In this document: in pieces, positions 33,294-41,226 of the stretch
How the letters are laid out: every line of letters starts with the position of its first letter
How positions within the stretch are numbered: position 1 is the first letter of the stretch
From: UMGS1532 sp045542355
GTDB lineage: Bacteria; Bacillota; Clostridia; Oscillospirales; Acutalibacteraceae
DNA: 52,547 nucleotides
Direction: 5' to 3'
Assembly (NCBI GenBank): GCA_045542355.1
Contig: JAZQKX010000008.1
Location: forward strand, 1 to 52,547
The notes under the pieces: generated by a model
Told to the model about the DNA's origin: nothing
Seen by the model: the letters and a program-made list of their open reading frames with translations, nothing else
The model's database searches: none
Position numbers and translations under genes: made by a program

Positions 33294-33836
33294 ATGCATT
33301 ACAACAAGGTGGAAATCTGCGGGGTCAACACAGCAAAACTTCCTATCTTAAAGGAAAAAGAAAAAGAAGAACTGCTAAAAAGAGTAAAGGATGGTGATAA
33401 AAACGCTAGAGAGGAGTTGATAAACGGTAATCTCAGGCTGGTTTTAAGCGTGATACAGCGATTTACGGGCAGAGGCGAAAATCTTGACGACCTGTTTCAA
33501 ATCGGTTGCATAGGCCTCATTAAGGCAATCGACAATTTCGATATAACTCAATGTGTGCGTTTTTCAACCTATGCCGTGCCGATGGATATACTTTGGCGAA
33601 AAACTAATACCCCCAAACTTTTGCCAAGGCTTCGTACGGCAGTATTTGTTTCTCAAGCAAAATTCACCGTATTGTTGCCGAAATACTCGAAAGGCGACGG
33701 CCTTTCTGCGTTTTTCGGCTTGAATACGCTGAATTTACTGCTTTTACGAAACTGCAAAGCACCTTTAAATGAAAATTTTAGTGCAAGAAAAGGAATACAC
33801 CCCACCATAACGCTGTCGCGTATGGTGGGGTGTTGA
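33294..33836 (+). CDS. sigG: SigG sporulation sigma factor, N-terminal half fused to a meaningless tail
   Basis: The first 97 codons are a perfect start of forespore sigma-G: MHYNKVEICGVNTAKLPILK, then GNLRLVLSVIQRF and LDDLFQIGCIGLIKAIDNFD of region 2, to FSTYAVPM. After this Met the sequence runs into the recombination site (DILWRK) and then some 80 codons without any family character. The break lies inside region 2, so core-binding residues are partly present but promoter recognition and region 4 are missing; the product cannot work as a sigma factor. GGGAGG is six bases before the ATG at 33294; an upstream ATG at 33252 is open but unlikely. The rest of the gene is at 28204-28689 on the other strand. 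A role of the stub in titrating an anti-sigma factor is conceivable but unsupported. Confidence 0.9.
   Translation: MHYNKVEICGVNTAKLPILKEKEKEELLKRVKDGDKNAREELINGNLRLVLSVIQRFTGRGENLDDLFQIGCIGLIKAIDNFDITQCVRFSTYAVPMDILWRKTNTPKLLPRLRTAVFVSQAKFTVLLPKYSKGDGLSAFFGLNTLNLLLLRNCKAPLNENFSARKGIHPTITLSRMVGC
33566..33601 (+). other. Recombination site next to the sigG N-terminal half (hybrid att site)
   Basis: sigG arm AACCTATGCCGT (33566-33577), centre GCCG (33578-33581), then the 20-base arm ATGGATATACTTTGGCGAAA (33582-33601). Combining the 20-base arms of both sites head to head around GCCG gives a perfect palindrome. Combining the two sigG arms gives an intact gene whose flanks are only loosely symmetric (outer TTCA on both sides), as usual for attB. 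Confidence 0.8.
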
Positions 33837-33916
33837 CGCATTATTGTGCAAAAATTTCGCATTTTTAAGGAAATACATCCTTATGAAGACTTGGCGCTGC
33901 CTGAGGGTATAATGAA
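33602..33916. other. Non-coding stretch beyond the sigG break
   Basis: Apart from the open tail of the broken sigG frame I see no gene here. Two structures stand out. A nested hairpin at 33677-33719 has outer stem GCCGAAA/TTTCGGC and inner stem GAAAGGC/GCCTTTC with TTTTT at 33711-33715. A second hairpin is listed separately at 33797-33833. The nested one can end transcripts that enter from the truncated sigG. Confidence 0.5.
33797..33833 (-). terminator. 13-bp hairpin, terminator of the minus-strand genes to the right
   Basis: ACACCCCACCATA (33797-33809) and TATGGTGGGGTGT (33821-33833) form a perfect stem with an 11-base loop. On the minus strand ATTCCTTTTCTT follows. It lies 83 bases past the stop of the DUF6472 gene. 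Confidence 0.6.
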
Positions 33917-34090
33917 TTATTGCTTACGCGCTAATGCATATTCGTCGTCGAGACGGAAATAAGGGCAATCCTTTACGTTACTGCTCATAAAGCGGTACAT
34001 TTCGTCCTCATCTAAATTCACAAGGCACTCGTAAAAATCGTCCTCTTCGTTATACACATAATGGGCGCACATTTCACAGTTAGTTGCCAT
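33917..34090 (-). CDS. DUF6472 family small cysteine protein
   Basis: 57 residues starting MATNCEMCAHYVYNEEDD. Two early cysteines (CEMC) and two later ones (YECLV and DCPYF) suggest a single bound metal, probably zinc. The ending DDEYALARKQ is typical of what I recall as DUF6472 in Clostridia; no function is known. The start is the ATG at 34090 with GAGGT eight bases before. It follows the ABC exporter gene by 13 bases and is likely co-transcribed with it. Confidence 0.75.
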   Translation of the reverse strand: MATNCEMCAHYVYNEEDDFYECLVNLDEDEMYRFMSSNVKDCPYFRLDDEYALARKQ

Positions 34091-34103
34091 TTTTAATACC
34101 TCT

Positions 34104-37091
34104 CTATTCTGTGCGGAGAGCCACAACAGGGTCTTTCTTGGCGGCGCTTCGAGACGGGATCAGACCCGAGATAAGTGTGAGCACTACACTAATCACAATC
34201 AGTATTACAGCCGCTTCTATGGGTAAAATTGCTCTCAGGTTGTTGATACCTGTAAGGGCATTAAGAACGAGATTTATGGGTATACACAGGAGATATGTCA
34301 CGCCCACACCCAAGAGTCCTGCGGCAAAGCCAACTATGACAGTTTCGGCATTGAACATACCCGAAACATCCCGCTTTGAGGCACCGATGGCGCGAAGTAT
34401 ACCGATTTCTTTAGTACGCTCTTGAACGGATATCAAAGTAATAACACCAATCATGATGGAAGATACTATCAGAGAAATCGCGACAAAGGCTATCAGAACA
34501 TAGGTTATAGCGTTGATAATTGTGGTTATAGAGGACATCATAAGGCCGACATAGTCGGTATACTCTATTTTTTGCAGTTCCTCAACCTTGTCATTATATT
34601 TCTCAATGGAATCTGTTATAACATCCTTGTTTTCAAAAGAGGACGCGTAGAGATTTATGGTGGAGGGAGAGTCTAAGTCAATATATCCCATAGCGATGAG
34701 ATTATCCTCATAGGTTGAGTCAGAGAACTCCATAATCTCGTCGTAATAAAGGGCGCATTGCTCACGGGTATATTGAGGCAACGCCATATCGAGCGCGGCA
34801 GATAACTGTTCTGTACTCATACCGCTCATCTGCTGAGCCACACTTGCGGCATATTGCGCCTTTATCTGTTCTGTCAACATATTAGTGAGAAGCTCATCAA
34901 ATTCATCATCGTCCATTGAGGCGAGATAATCGTTGATTTCATCTTCATCCACGCTCATCTGCTGGGTAAGACCTGTAGCTAATTGCTGTTCTAACTCCTC
35001 GCGGGTGAAATTACCCTTGGCGGCAGATAGCTGTTGCTCCAGCATTTCCTTAGAGGGAATGCTGTTGATATCAATATAGGCTTGGGCCTTTTCCGCGGTA
35101 TCCATGCTCTCTATATACTTGCGGAATTCGGTCTCCTTTTCCTTATTGGAATGAGTGCCTGTTGTGGATTCAAAGGGCAGACCCGAAAGGATGTCGATAT
35201 TTTCATTGGCTTTCTGAGCCTTGATTACCTTGGACACTTTAGATTTTTCGATAAGATGTTCTGTGAGTTCACTGGTATAACAAATACTGCCAGAAAGCAT
35301 GTGGGAATTACTGTCTTCGTTAGGTCTTATAATACCTGTAACCTTTAAGCTGAGAGCATTATCGTAGAGATAGCGAAGTCCTGCTTCGCTATCTCTCAAA
35401 TCGGCATAATAGCCCGTTTTATCGTCGTAGGTAAAGCAATCCGCGTTGAGTATAGTCTTATACTCGGTGTCGCATATTTCCTTATAGCTCCACTTCATTT
35501 CCTTATGCTCAAGTTTTGTTCCGTTTAGAGCGGCATCAGCGAGGGTATCCATATCTTCCTGAGGAAGCAGACCCAAAGCATAAAGGGTTACATCGTCAAG
35601 CTCATTGTTCTCGTCAACAACCAGCACGATTTCGTCGTAGTCATTGGGCCATGAGCCATATATAACATCATATTGATTATGAAGAAGCGGGTTTACGGGT
35701 GAGCCGTCCTTTGCTGGAAGGAGCTCCTGCCATAGACCTGTTTGCATACTGCTCATATTTGCCATAGGGTTCATGCTCTTCATTGTGGACATCGCAGACA
35801 TATCCACATCCATATATTTTGAAATCAAATCCTGTAAAATTTCCTCGGTGTCGGAACGGATTATGGTGCCATCTACATTCTTTGTATAGACCAATAAATC
35901 CAAATCGTAGGAATACTGAACACCGTTTAGCGCAGCGCTCAACTGCGACTCCTCTTTTGCAATTTCTTTTTTTAGATACTTTTTAAATGATTTAAGGTCG
36001 TTTTCGTTTTCCTCAATGCTATTGACTGCATTAATCATATCGTAAAGCGCCGACTTCTTATAGACCGCATCTTTCTCATGAGTAGATTCTTCGTTTGTCA
36101 CATTCATAAAAGCTTTCATAAGCGAAGTCAGGTCAACGCTGGAATCCTCAAGGGTAAGAGGGTAGGATGCCAATGTGCTTTCCTGCACCTCATCAATGTA
36201 TGTTGTCATACCCTGAGAAATCGCAAGAATCAATGCAATTCCGATTATGCCGATTGACCCAGCAAAAGCGGTGAGGGTGGTTCTTCCCTTTTTTGTGAAA
36301 AGATTTTTAAGCGACAGCATAAAGGACGTGCCAAAGGACATTGATGGCTTCTTCACCTTTTTGCCTTTATGGGTTTCCTCAGTTTTAGAAATCATTTCAC
36401 TGAGCTCAGCCTCGTTCAAGGGCATGGAATCATCTATGATTTTTCCGTCTAACATGCGGATTATTCTTGAAGAATATTTTTCAGCCAGTTCTGGATTGTG
36501 GGTAACCATTATTATCAGGCGGTCGCGGGAAATCTCTTTAAGGATGTCCATAACCTGCACACTGGTTTCGGTATCAAGAGCGCCAGTAGGCTCGTCGGCA
36601 AGAATAATCTCAGGGTCATTGACCAAGGCTCTTGCAATGGCTACACGTTGCATCTGTCCTCCCGACATTTCGTTGGGTTTCTTTTTCAGTTGGTCGCCAA
36701 GACCAACCTTTTCCAGGGCATCTATTGCTCTCTTTCTGCGCTCAGCTTTAGAAACGCCTGATAGAGTGAGTGCCAATTCAACATTCTGCAATACAGTCTG
36801 GTGAGGTATGAGGTTATAACTTTGGAAAACAAAACCGATGGAATGATTACGATAGGAATCCCAATCACGGTCGCGATATTTTTTTGTAGATATTCCGTTG
36901 ATAATAAGGTCACCATCGGTATAGCCATCCAGTCCGCCAATGATATTAAGCAGGGTGGTCTTACCGCAACCCGACTGACCAAGCACAGACACAAACTCTG
37001 ATTTACGAAAGCTTAGGCTAACACCCTTTAAAGCTTCAACCTTGGTATCTCCTGTTAAATAGTCCTTGACTATATTCTTTAGTTCAAGCAT
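34104..37091 (-). CDS. MacB-like ABC transporter, ATPase fused to FtsX-type permease
   Basis: A 995-residue fusion. The ATPase domain (1-230) has Walker A GQSGCGKTT (38-46), signature MSGGQ (142-146) and Walker B IILADEP (162-168). A membrane segment lies near 270-295. A large extracytoplasmic part (about 300-840) is rich in acidic residues and Met/Gln. The FtsX domain with three membrane helices (about 855-985) contains the conserved VQERTKEIGILRAIGASKRD. Transporters of this build do not move sugars; they export peptides or lipid-linked cargo or act as mechanical devices for envelope processes. The substrate is not visible. AGGAGT lies seven bases before the ATG. It is preceded by a 99-base AT-rich gap, so it may have its own promoter. 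Confidence 0.88.
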   Translation of the reverse strand: MLELKNIVKDYLTGDTKVEALKGVSLSFRKSEFVSVLGQSGCGKTTLLNIIGGLDGYTDGDLIINGISTKKYRDRDWDSYRNHSIGFVFQSYNLIPHQTVLQNVELALTLSGVSKAERRKRAIDALEKVGLGDQLKKKPNEMSGGQMQRVAIARALVNDPEIILADEPTGALDTETSVQVMDILKEISRDRLIIMVTHNPELAEKYSSRIIRMLDGKIIDDSMPLNEAELSEMISKTEETHKGKKVKKPSMSFGTSFMLSLKNLFTKKGRTTLTAFAGSIGIIGIALILAISQGMTTYIDEVQESTLASYPLTLEDSSVDLTSLMKAFMNVTNEESTHEKDAVYKKSALYDMINAVNSIEENENDLKSFKKYLKKEIAKEESQLSAALNGVQYSYDLDLLVYTKNVDGTIIRSDTEEILQDLISKYMDVDMSAMSTMKSMNPMANMSSMQTGLWQELLPAKDGSPVNPLLHNQYDVIYGSWPNDYDEIVLVVDENNELDDVTLYALGLLPQEDMDTLADAALNGTKLEHKEMKWSYKEICDTEYKTILNADCFTYDDKTGYYADLRDSEAGLRYLYDNALSLKVTGIIRPNEDSNSHMLSGSICYTSELTEHLIEKSKVSKVIKAQKANENIDILSGLPFESTTGTHSNKEKETEFRKYIESMDTAEKAQAYIDINSIPSKEMLEQQLSAAKGNFTREELEQQLATGLTQQMSVDEDEINDYLASMDDDEFDELLTNMLTEQIKAQYAASVAQQMSGMSTEQLSAALDMALPQYTREQCALYYDEIMEFSDSTYEDNLIAMGYIDLDSPSTINLYASSFENKDVITDSIEKYNDKVEELQKIEYTDYVGLMMSSITTIINAITYVLIAFVAISLIVSSIMIGVITLISVQERTKEIGILRAIGASKRDVSGMFNAETVIVGFAAGLLGVGVTYLLCIPINLVLNALTGINNLRAILPIEAAVILIVISVVLTLISGLIPSRSAAKKDPVVALRTE

Positions 37092-37190
37092 TAATCATAC
37101 TCCTTCAAATATACGGTATGAAAATATTATAGTCTTATAATGCAAATAAATATGCTACATTTTGTAAATAAATTGCTAAATTTTGTAAGT

Positions 37191-38453
37191 TTAGATTATT
37201 TTCTTATCCATCATAGATTTTGCCGCCATGAGCACACCGATTCTTCCGCTATCGAAATTCAATCCCCCCTGCATCCACGCGGCAAAGGGCTCACGTAGAG
37301 GAGCGTCGGCGGAAAGCTCTATTGATGCGCCGTTGGTAAAGGCGCCTGCCGCCATGATAACCTTGCTATCGTAGCCTGGCATCTCCCAAGGCTCGGGCAC
37401 AACAAAGGAATCTATGGGCGCACCGCTTTGCATACCTTGGCAAAAGGCAATTAATCCCTTTTCGTCTCTCAATTTTACCGCTTGAATTATATCGGCGCGG
37501 TATTCGTCATAACTTGGAGTGACCTCGTAGCCCAATAGCTGGAACAAAGCCGCTGTATATACTGCGGTTTTCAGAGCTTCACCAACTACATGAGGAGCTG
37601 AGAAAAGTCCCATAAACAGCTCTCTTGTATGACCCAAGGAGCAACCCACTTCCCTGCCTACTCCAGGGGCTGTAAGACGGTAGGCACACTGATCGATAAA
37701 TTCACGCTTACCCGCTATATAACCGCCTGTAGGTGCTATACCTCCACCTGGGTTTTTGATAAGAGAACCAGCTATTACATCTGCGCCCACCGACAGAGGC
37801 TCCTGGGATTCGACAAACTCACCGTAGCAGTTGTCCACAAATATAATTGAGTCGGGGCTGACTTCACGCACAACCTTAACAATTTTCTCAATATATGATA
37901 TGGTCAAGCTGGGGCGAAGGGAATATCCGCGGGAACGCTGAATATATGCCATTTTATATTTATTTGATGTCAGTTTTTCCTTAATACCCTCTAAATCTGG
38001 CATATCATCCTTTAAAGGTACCTCATCATAACCAACACCGAAATCTGCCAGTGAACCATCTACCTTTTCGTCAATACCTAAAACACCGATAAGAGTATCG
38101 TAGGGTCTGCCTGTAACAGAAAGCATGGTGTCGCCAGGTCGCAGGAGTCCGAAAAGACCCACAGTCAAAGTATGGGTACCCGACACAAAGTTATGCCGAA
38201 TAAGGGCATCCTCAGCGCCGACACACTGGGCAAACACTTCTTCCAGTACATCTCTGCCTCTGTCTCCGTAGCCATAACCAGTGGAGGGGGTAAAATGAGC
38301 CTCACTGACTTTACGGTCAATAAAAGCGGCAAGTACCTTCCCTTGATTATAGTATGTATTATCAGCGATTCTTTTAAAGGCATCCCCGCACATTTCAATC
38401 GCCTTTTTGTCCAGTTCATTTAATTTTTCGGGTAAATTAAAAAAATTCTTCAT
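37191..38453 (-). CDS. Methionine gamma-lyase family protein (YnbB type, PLP-dependent)
   Basis: Cytoplasmic PLP enzyme of the Cys/Met metabolism group, 420 residues. It opens with the family motif STGYGYGDRGRD and continues with SGTHTLTVGLFGLLRPGD. SLIKNPGGGIAPTGGYIAGK holds the PLP-binding lysine (about residue 233). Members have been called aluminium-resistance proteins or methionine gamma-lyase-like; the true substrate is not settled. AAAGGA, nine bases before the ATG, lies inside the end of the GNAT gene, and only three bases separate the two genes, so they are co-transcribed. Confidence 0.85.
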   Translation of the reverse strand: MKNFFNLPEKLNELDKKAIEMCGDAFKRIADNTYYNQGKVLAAFIDRKVSEAHFTPSTGYGYGDRGRDVLEEVFAQCVGAEDALIRHNFVSGTHTLTVGLFGLLRPGDTMLSVTGRPYDTLIGVLGIDEKVDGSLADFGVGYDEVPLKDDMPDLEGIKEKLTSNKYKMAYIQRSRGYSLRPSLTISYIEKIVKVVREVSPDSIIFVDNCYGEFVESQEPLSVGADVIAGSLIKNPGGGIAPTGGYIAGKREFIDQCAYRLTAPGVGREVGCSLGHTRELFMGLFSAPHVVGEALKTAVYTAALFQLLGYEVTPSYDEYRADIIQAVKLRDEKGLIAFCQGMQSGAPIDSFVVPEPWEMPGYDSKVIMAAGAFTNGASIELSADAPLREPFAAWMQGGLNFDSGRIGVLMAAKSMMDKKII

Positions 38454-38456
38454 TGT

Positions 38457-39182
38457 CTATTTTCCTTTACTGATTAAACTATATTTACTAACGAATGAAT
38501 ATCCGCATTTTTTATAAAACGGTAGCTCTGAGTCGAGGCAAAATGCCAGAGACCGAGTGACAGGTTTTGCGCTTCCCAGCCGCACCAAAAGCTCTCTGCC
38601 GTAGCCCTTGCCTCTATATTCGGTCTTGACTGCAATTCCGTTTATTATACATGCATCCTCAGTCAGCAGAGAAATACCGCATCCCTGCTCACTTAAAACT
38701 GCTATGGCACCACCATGGCGTATGCGATGGGATATGTCTACATACCAATCCTCAAAGTCACCGAGAGTTACGGCTTCTCCACCGTAAGATTCGAGTATGT
38801 CATATATCTCTCTAAATTCTAAATAAGTCAGTTCTTTGAGAAATTTATATTCTGACTCTATCTGTTTTTCTACCGAATTAATTAACTCCGCTTTGCTATC
38901 TCCAAAAAGTCTGGCTAAGCTTTGGCTACACACAAGCTCCGAAAAGCCGATAAAACGGATAAAGTTCGAAAGCTCTCCCATATCGGCGGATTTATGGGAA
39001 ACTGTGACCGCTGAGCCGAATTTACCTATTACTGCTGTGATTTCACCCATATCATTTATCTGATACCAAAAGGTGCAAAAGTTGCGCCCGAAACCATAGC
39101 TGATTGCCAACGACCGAAGTTTTATTCCGCAAATATCCAAAAAGTCTTTCAGGATATCTGCCCTGTCTAAAAGATGTATCAT
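38457..39182 (-). CDS. GNAT family N-acetyltransferase
   Basis: 241 residues. The C-terminal GNAT fold has the acetyl-CoA signature VKTEYRGKGYGRELL near residue 195 (Q/RxxGxG/A type) and the closing FYKKCGYSFVSKYSLI. The N-terminal 120 residues are helical and of no family I know. The acceptor is unknown. It is placed between murD and the PLP enzyme on the same strand; a hairpin between it and murD suggests at least partly separate transcription. Confidence 0.75.
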   Translation of the reverse strand: MIHLLDRADILKDFLDICGIKLRSLAISYGFGRNFCTFWYQINDMGEITAVIGKFGSAVTVSHKSADMGELSNFIRFIGFSELVCSQSLARLFGDSKAELINSVEKQIESEYKFLKELTYLEFREIYDILESYGGEAVTLGDFEDWYVDISHRIRHGGAIAVLSEQGCGISLLTEDACIINGIAVKTEYRGKGYGRELLVRLGSAKPVTRSLAFCLDSELPFYKKCGYSFVSKYSLISKGK

Positions 39183-39206
39183 AATTATTTTCCCTTTGAT
39201 TTACTA

Positions 39207-39235
39207 ACTCTCCAACGCTTGAAACGTTGGAGAGT
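39207..39235 (-). terminator. Hairpin after murD
   Basis: ACTCTCCAACG (39207-39217) and CGTTGGAGAGT (39225-39235) make a perfect 11-bp stem just past the murD stop codon. The following minus-strand sequence (TAGTAAATC) has no real T run, so it may only weaken read-through or stabilise the mRNA end. Confidence 0.5.
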
Positions 39236-39243
39236 CGTAAAAA

Positions 39244-40626
39244 TTAACTAAGTTTGTTAACAAGCTCTTTGAAATGTTTGCCACGCTCGGCAAAGTTGGG
39301 ATATGCATCAAAACTGGCACAGGCAGGACTAAGGGTAACGATATCCCCCTCTTTTGCATTATCATAAGCCAACTGCACCGATTGCTCCATTGAATTGGAA
39401 TGGAGGATTTTTATACTTCCGTCGTAGCTTTCGTGCTCTCTTACCGCCTTTTCAATTTTATGGGCGGTGGGGCCCGAAAGAACGAGAAGCTTAACCTTTT
39501 CGTTTATATAAGGCGCCATGGGTTCAAAGGGAATGTGCTTATCATAGCCACCGGCAATAAGAATAATTTTTTGATTAAAGGCTTTGAGACCTGCAATAGT
39601 TCTTGTGGGGCTGGAGGCTATTGAGTCGTTATAGAAACGGATGCCGTTCAAATTTCTGACGGGTTCGATTCGATGTTCAACTCCTGTGAATTCACGGGCA
39701 ACCTTACGGATACTGTCGGCTCCTGCATATCCCCATACTGCGGAAATGGCGGCAAGATAGTTCTCTACGTTGTGGTCACCCATAAGGGCTATTTCGTCGC
39801 GATTCATAATGGGCGCTACCATGCGGCGATATGCCATATAAATGGTGCCATCATCACTGAGCCAAGCTCCGTTGGAAACTGGGGTATTCATGCTGAAATG
39901 CATATGTTGCCCCCTAACATCCTTTGAAAAGCCATGGGTGATGTCGTTATCGTCATTAAGAACAGTTCTTGAAAATGCGTTCTGATGGAGAAGTACATTC
40001 TTCTTGGCATTGATATATTCGTCCATATCCTTGTGAACATCCAAATGGTTGGGAGCAACATTAGTTACAACTGCAACATCGGGACTCTTACGCATAGAGA
40101 TAAGCTGAAACGAGGAAAGCTCAACAACTACATAATCCTCAGGTTTTATCTGCTCTATCATGGGAAGCAATGGTCTGCCGATATTACCGCCAACATGGAC
40201 AGTCTTGCCCTCGGCTTCAAGCATTTTGGCAATGAGGGTGGTGGTGGTGGTCTTTCCGTCGGAGCCTGTTACAGCAAAGATTGTGGCGGGACAGACCTCG
40301 AAAAACACTTCCATTTCTGATGTTACAGCTATTCCGTTTTCACGGGCTTTAACAAGCTCTGCGAGGTAATAGTTCATTCCAGGGGTTCTGAAAATAATAT
40401 CCACCTCAAGATTTTTGAGATAGTTTTCACCTAAACGAAGCTCTGCACCCTGGGCTTCTAATTCATCGGCAACCGAGCCTAATTGCTCACGGCTTCTACG
40501 GTCACAGGCAAAAACACGGGCTCCACCCTTTAAAAAGTTTTCGATTAACGGAGTATTGCTGACTCCTATTCCGCACACGGCGATTCTCTTACCGTTTATT
40601 TTGCTGAAAAACTGTTTGTAATCCAT
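39244..40626 (-). CDS. murD: UDP-N-acetylmuramoyl-L-alanine--D-glutamate ligase
   Basis: Adds D-glutamate to UDP-MurNAc-L-Ala in peptidoglycan precursor synthesis, in the cytoplasm. 460 residues, normal for MurD. The N-terminal Rossmann part has GIGVSNTPLIENFL. The ATP loop GSDGKTTTT begins near residue 118. The central domain has NVAPNHLDVHKDMDEY, and the C-terminal domain has FYNDSIASSPTRTIAGL and LSPACASFDAYPNFAERG, both family hallmarks. The ribosome binding site is unusual, a GGGGG stretch about eight bases before the ATG. It stands alone, without the rest of the dcw cluster (mraY, ftsW, murG). Confidence 0.95.
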   Translation of the reverse strand: MDYKQFFSKINGKRIAVCGIGVSNTPLIENFLKGGARVFACDRRSREQLGSVADELEAQGAELRLGENYLKNLEVDIIFRTPGMNYYLAELVKARENGIAVTSEMEVFFEVCPATIFAVTGSDGKTTTTTLIAKMLEAEGKTVHVGGNIGRPLLPMIEQIKPEDYVVVELSSFQLISMRKSPDVAVVTNVAPNHLDVHKDMDEYINAKKNVLLHQNAFSRTVLNDDNDITHGFSKDVRGQHMHFSMNTPVSNGAWLSDDGTIYMAYRRMVAPIMNRDEIALMGDHNVENYLAAISAVWGYAGADSIRKVAREFTGVEHRIEPVRNLNGIRFYNDSIASSPTRTIAGLKAFNQKIILIAGGYDKHIPFEPMAPYINEKVKLLVLSGPTAHKIEKAVREHESYDGSIKILHSNSMEQSVQLAYDNAKEGDIVTLSPACASFDAYPNFAERGKHFKELVNKLS

Positions 40627-40750
40627 ACGGTTGCCCCCAAATTTAGCTTAACATATTTTTCCTATATAATATATTATACCTACATTGAAGCAAAAATCAA
40701 TAAGAATGAGACTACAAATAAATATTTTTTTGAATTTTGGAAAATTCCAC

Positions 40751-40779
40751 TTGACATTTGGAGTAACTTGTCATATAAT
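40751..40779 (+). promoter_or_regulatory. Consensus sigma-A promoter of tRNA-Thr
   Basis: TTGACA (40751-40756), a spacer of exactly 17 bases and TATAAT (40774-40779): both boxes are perfect, as is common for stable RNA genes. The tRNA begins 17 bases after the -10 box. Confidence 0.92.
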
Positions 40780-40795
40780 ATCATTTGTTCGATAT

Positions 40796-40871
40796 GCTGC
40801 TATGGCTCAGGTGGTAGAGCACGTCCTTGGTAAGGACGAGGTCACCAGTTCGAATCTGGTTAGCAGCTCCA
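40796..40871 (+). tRNA. tRNA-Thr (anticodon GGT)
   Basis: Full cloverleaf of 76 bases with encoded CCA. Acceptor GCTGCTA/TAGCAGC, D arm with GGCTCAGGTGGTAGAGC, anticodon stem CGTCC/GGACG with loop TTGGTAA (anticodon GGT), T arm ACCAG-TTCGAAT-CTGGT, discriminator T then CCA. A perfect promoter precedes it and a terminator follows, so it is a single-tRNA unit. Confidence 0.97.
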
Positions 40872-40874
40872 ATA

Positions 40875-40906
40875 AAGGCACTTTTTCGGAAGTGCTTTTA
40901 TTTTTT
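40875..40906 (+). terminator. Terminator of tRNA-Thr
   Basis: GCACTT (40878-40883) and AAGTGC (40890-40895) with flanking A and T pairs, followed by TTTTATTTTTT. It begins a few bases after the CCA end. Confidence 0.85.
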
Positions 40907-40974
40907 ATGTTATATTCGCACCCGCGTATACGCAGAAGTGTAAATTTGCTACAATATCTTTGAGGTGATATATA

Positions 40975-41217
40975 ATGAGCGTTAAAGATGTTGTTGCAGA
41001 AAGATTCAAGAAATTATGTGAATCTCGCAATATTACCGTTAATGAGTTAGCTAATATATCCGGTGTCACTCCCTCTACCGCATACAGCATGATGGATAGT
41101 AGCAGACGTGATGTTTCAATAACCACCATAAAAAAGTTTTGCGACGGCTTGGAAATAACCTTAGGTGAATTCTTTTCTATTAAAGAGTTTGACGAGTTAG
41201 AACAGGAAATAAAATAA
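40975..41217 (+). CDS. Small XRE/Cro-type helix-turn-helix regulator
   Basis: 80 residues, almost wholly one HTH_3 domain. VNELANISGVTPSTAYSMMD is the helix-turn-helix and SITTIKKFCDGLEITLGEFF the closing helices. No dimerisation or ligand domain. GAGGTGATATATA before the ATG is a good ribosome binding site. The lipoprotein gene follows after nine bases, so the two are probably one transcript; what it regulates is not visible. Confidence 0.85.
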   Translation: MSVKDVVAERFKKLCESRNITVNELANISGVTPSTAYSMMDSSRRDVSITTIKKFCDGLEITLGEFFSIKEFDELEQEIK

Positions 41218-41226
41218 GCGAAAATT

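Larger units (their letters stand above)
28686..33580. mobile_element. Invertible segment splitting sigG (about 4.9 kb)
   Basis: The segment carries a 61-residue ORF, cellobiose phosphorylase, a 46-residue ORF, a large serine recombinase and the sigG N-terminal half with its promoter. Its ends lie within the core of the two hybrid sites. The core reads GG at the left and CC at the right on the plus strand, so recombination joins them only by inversion, not by deletion. Inversion would restore sigG at the left end and a perfect 20+4+20 palindrome (attP-like) at the right end. Both sigG halves and both 20-base arms are free of decay, which speaks for recent or continuing activity. The activity itself is inferred. 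Confidence 0.75.

Noticed and set aside
28688..33601. 20-base direct repeats as ends of an excisable element or transposon
   Set aside because: The central bases are in opposite orientation and the sigG halves lie on opposite strands outside and inside the segment; only inversion rebuilds the gene.
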